NCBI GenBank assembly: GCA_024679635.1
Contig: JAIBDA010000096.1
Span: forward strand, 1 to 5,192
Direction: 5' to 3'
Origin: Amphritea sp.
GTDB taxonomy: Bacteria; Pseudomonadota; Gammaproteobacteria; Pseudomonadales; Nitrincolaceae
Length of the DNA stretch: 5,192 nucleotides
The translations under genes were made by a program, and so were the position numbers. Every line of letters begins with the position of its first letter. Position 1 is the first letter of the stretch. The notes beneath the pieces were generated by a model. That model saw only the letters and a list, made by a program, of their open reading frames with translations, had not been told where the DNA came from and ran no database searches. Positions 5,099 to 5,192 of this stretch are shown here, piece after piece.

Positions 5099-5192
5099 AT
5101 GAAACTGGTCAGAGCGACTTTTAGTCTGGTTCTTTTCTGTTTGTGTATAAGCAGTGCTCAAGCGGCATTGCCTGAATTCAGGGACCTGGTTA
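5099..5192 (+). CDS. mucD: DegP/MucD-type periplasmic serine protease (partial, N-terminus only)
   Basis: Only the first 31 codons are inside the window. They encode a signal peptide (MKLVR, a hydrophobic core, and an AQA-A cleavage site near residues 22-23) followed by LPEFRDLV. That mature start strongly resembles MucD of Pseudomonas (LPDFTPLV), the HtrA-like chaperone-protease that follows mucC. MucD degrades misfolded envelope proteins and dampens sigma-E activation. A clear AGGA ribosome binding site lies at 5087-5090, 8 bp before the ATG. The gap to rseC is 34 bp with no terminator, so it should belong to the rpoE operon. The catalytic triad and PDZ domains are beyond the window, so the call rests on the short N-terminus plus position. 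Confidence 0.75.
   Translation, partial: MKLVRATFSLVLFCLCISSAQAALPEFRDLV

Overview
The window looks like chromosomal DNA of a gammaproteobacterium of moderate GC content. The gene order (sdhE-cptA, converging on nadB, which diverges from rpoE/algU-rseA-rseC-mucD) is the classic gammaproteobacterial envelope-stress neighbourhood. A DegP/MucD-type protease directly after rseC is the Pseudomonas-like (algU-mucABCD) rather than the E. coli arrangement. This suggests Pseudomonadales, Cellvibrionales or relatives, but the sequence alone does not fix the genus.

Layout. Positions 1-30 hold an intrinsic terminator for a gene lying to the left. Positions 31-540 contain no convincing gene. They hold dense structured repeats: a tandem pair of about 64-bp units (56-193), and a large imperfect inverted repeat (240-415) whose core is two facing REP elements of the GTAGGAG type. 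A sigma70-like promoter then precedes sdhE (564-824) and the overlapping cptA/ygfX (802-1254). nadB (1235-2830, minus strand) converges on cptA with a 20-bp overlap. The 253-bp nadB/rpoE divergent region carries a very good sigma-E promoter (2933-2960). rpoE (3084-3668), an unusual rseA (3784-4626), rseC (4630-5064) and the start of mucD (5099 to the window end) follow on the plus strand.

How it works together. RpoE is the extracytoplasmic stress sigma factor and appears to drive its own operon. RseA holds RpoE at the inner membrane. In most relatives the periplasmic protein RseB/MucB is encoded separately and protects RseA from DegS. Here there is no separate rseB: the 280-aa RseA carries an RseB-like C-terminal domain fused to its periplasmic end, and the N-terminal, lipid-sensing RseB domain is absent from this locus. 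This fusion is the most notable observation. A second possible sigma-E promoter lies just upstream of the fused gene. The 5' repeat field, with covarying hairpins, is the second point of interest. The metabolic genes (nadB for NAD synthesis; sdhE for flavinylation of succinate dehydrogenase) look ordinary.
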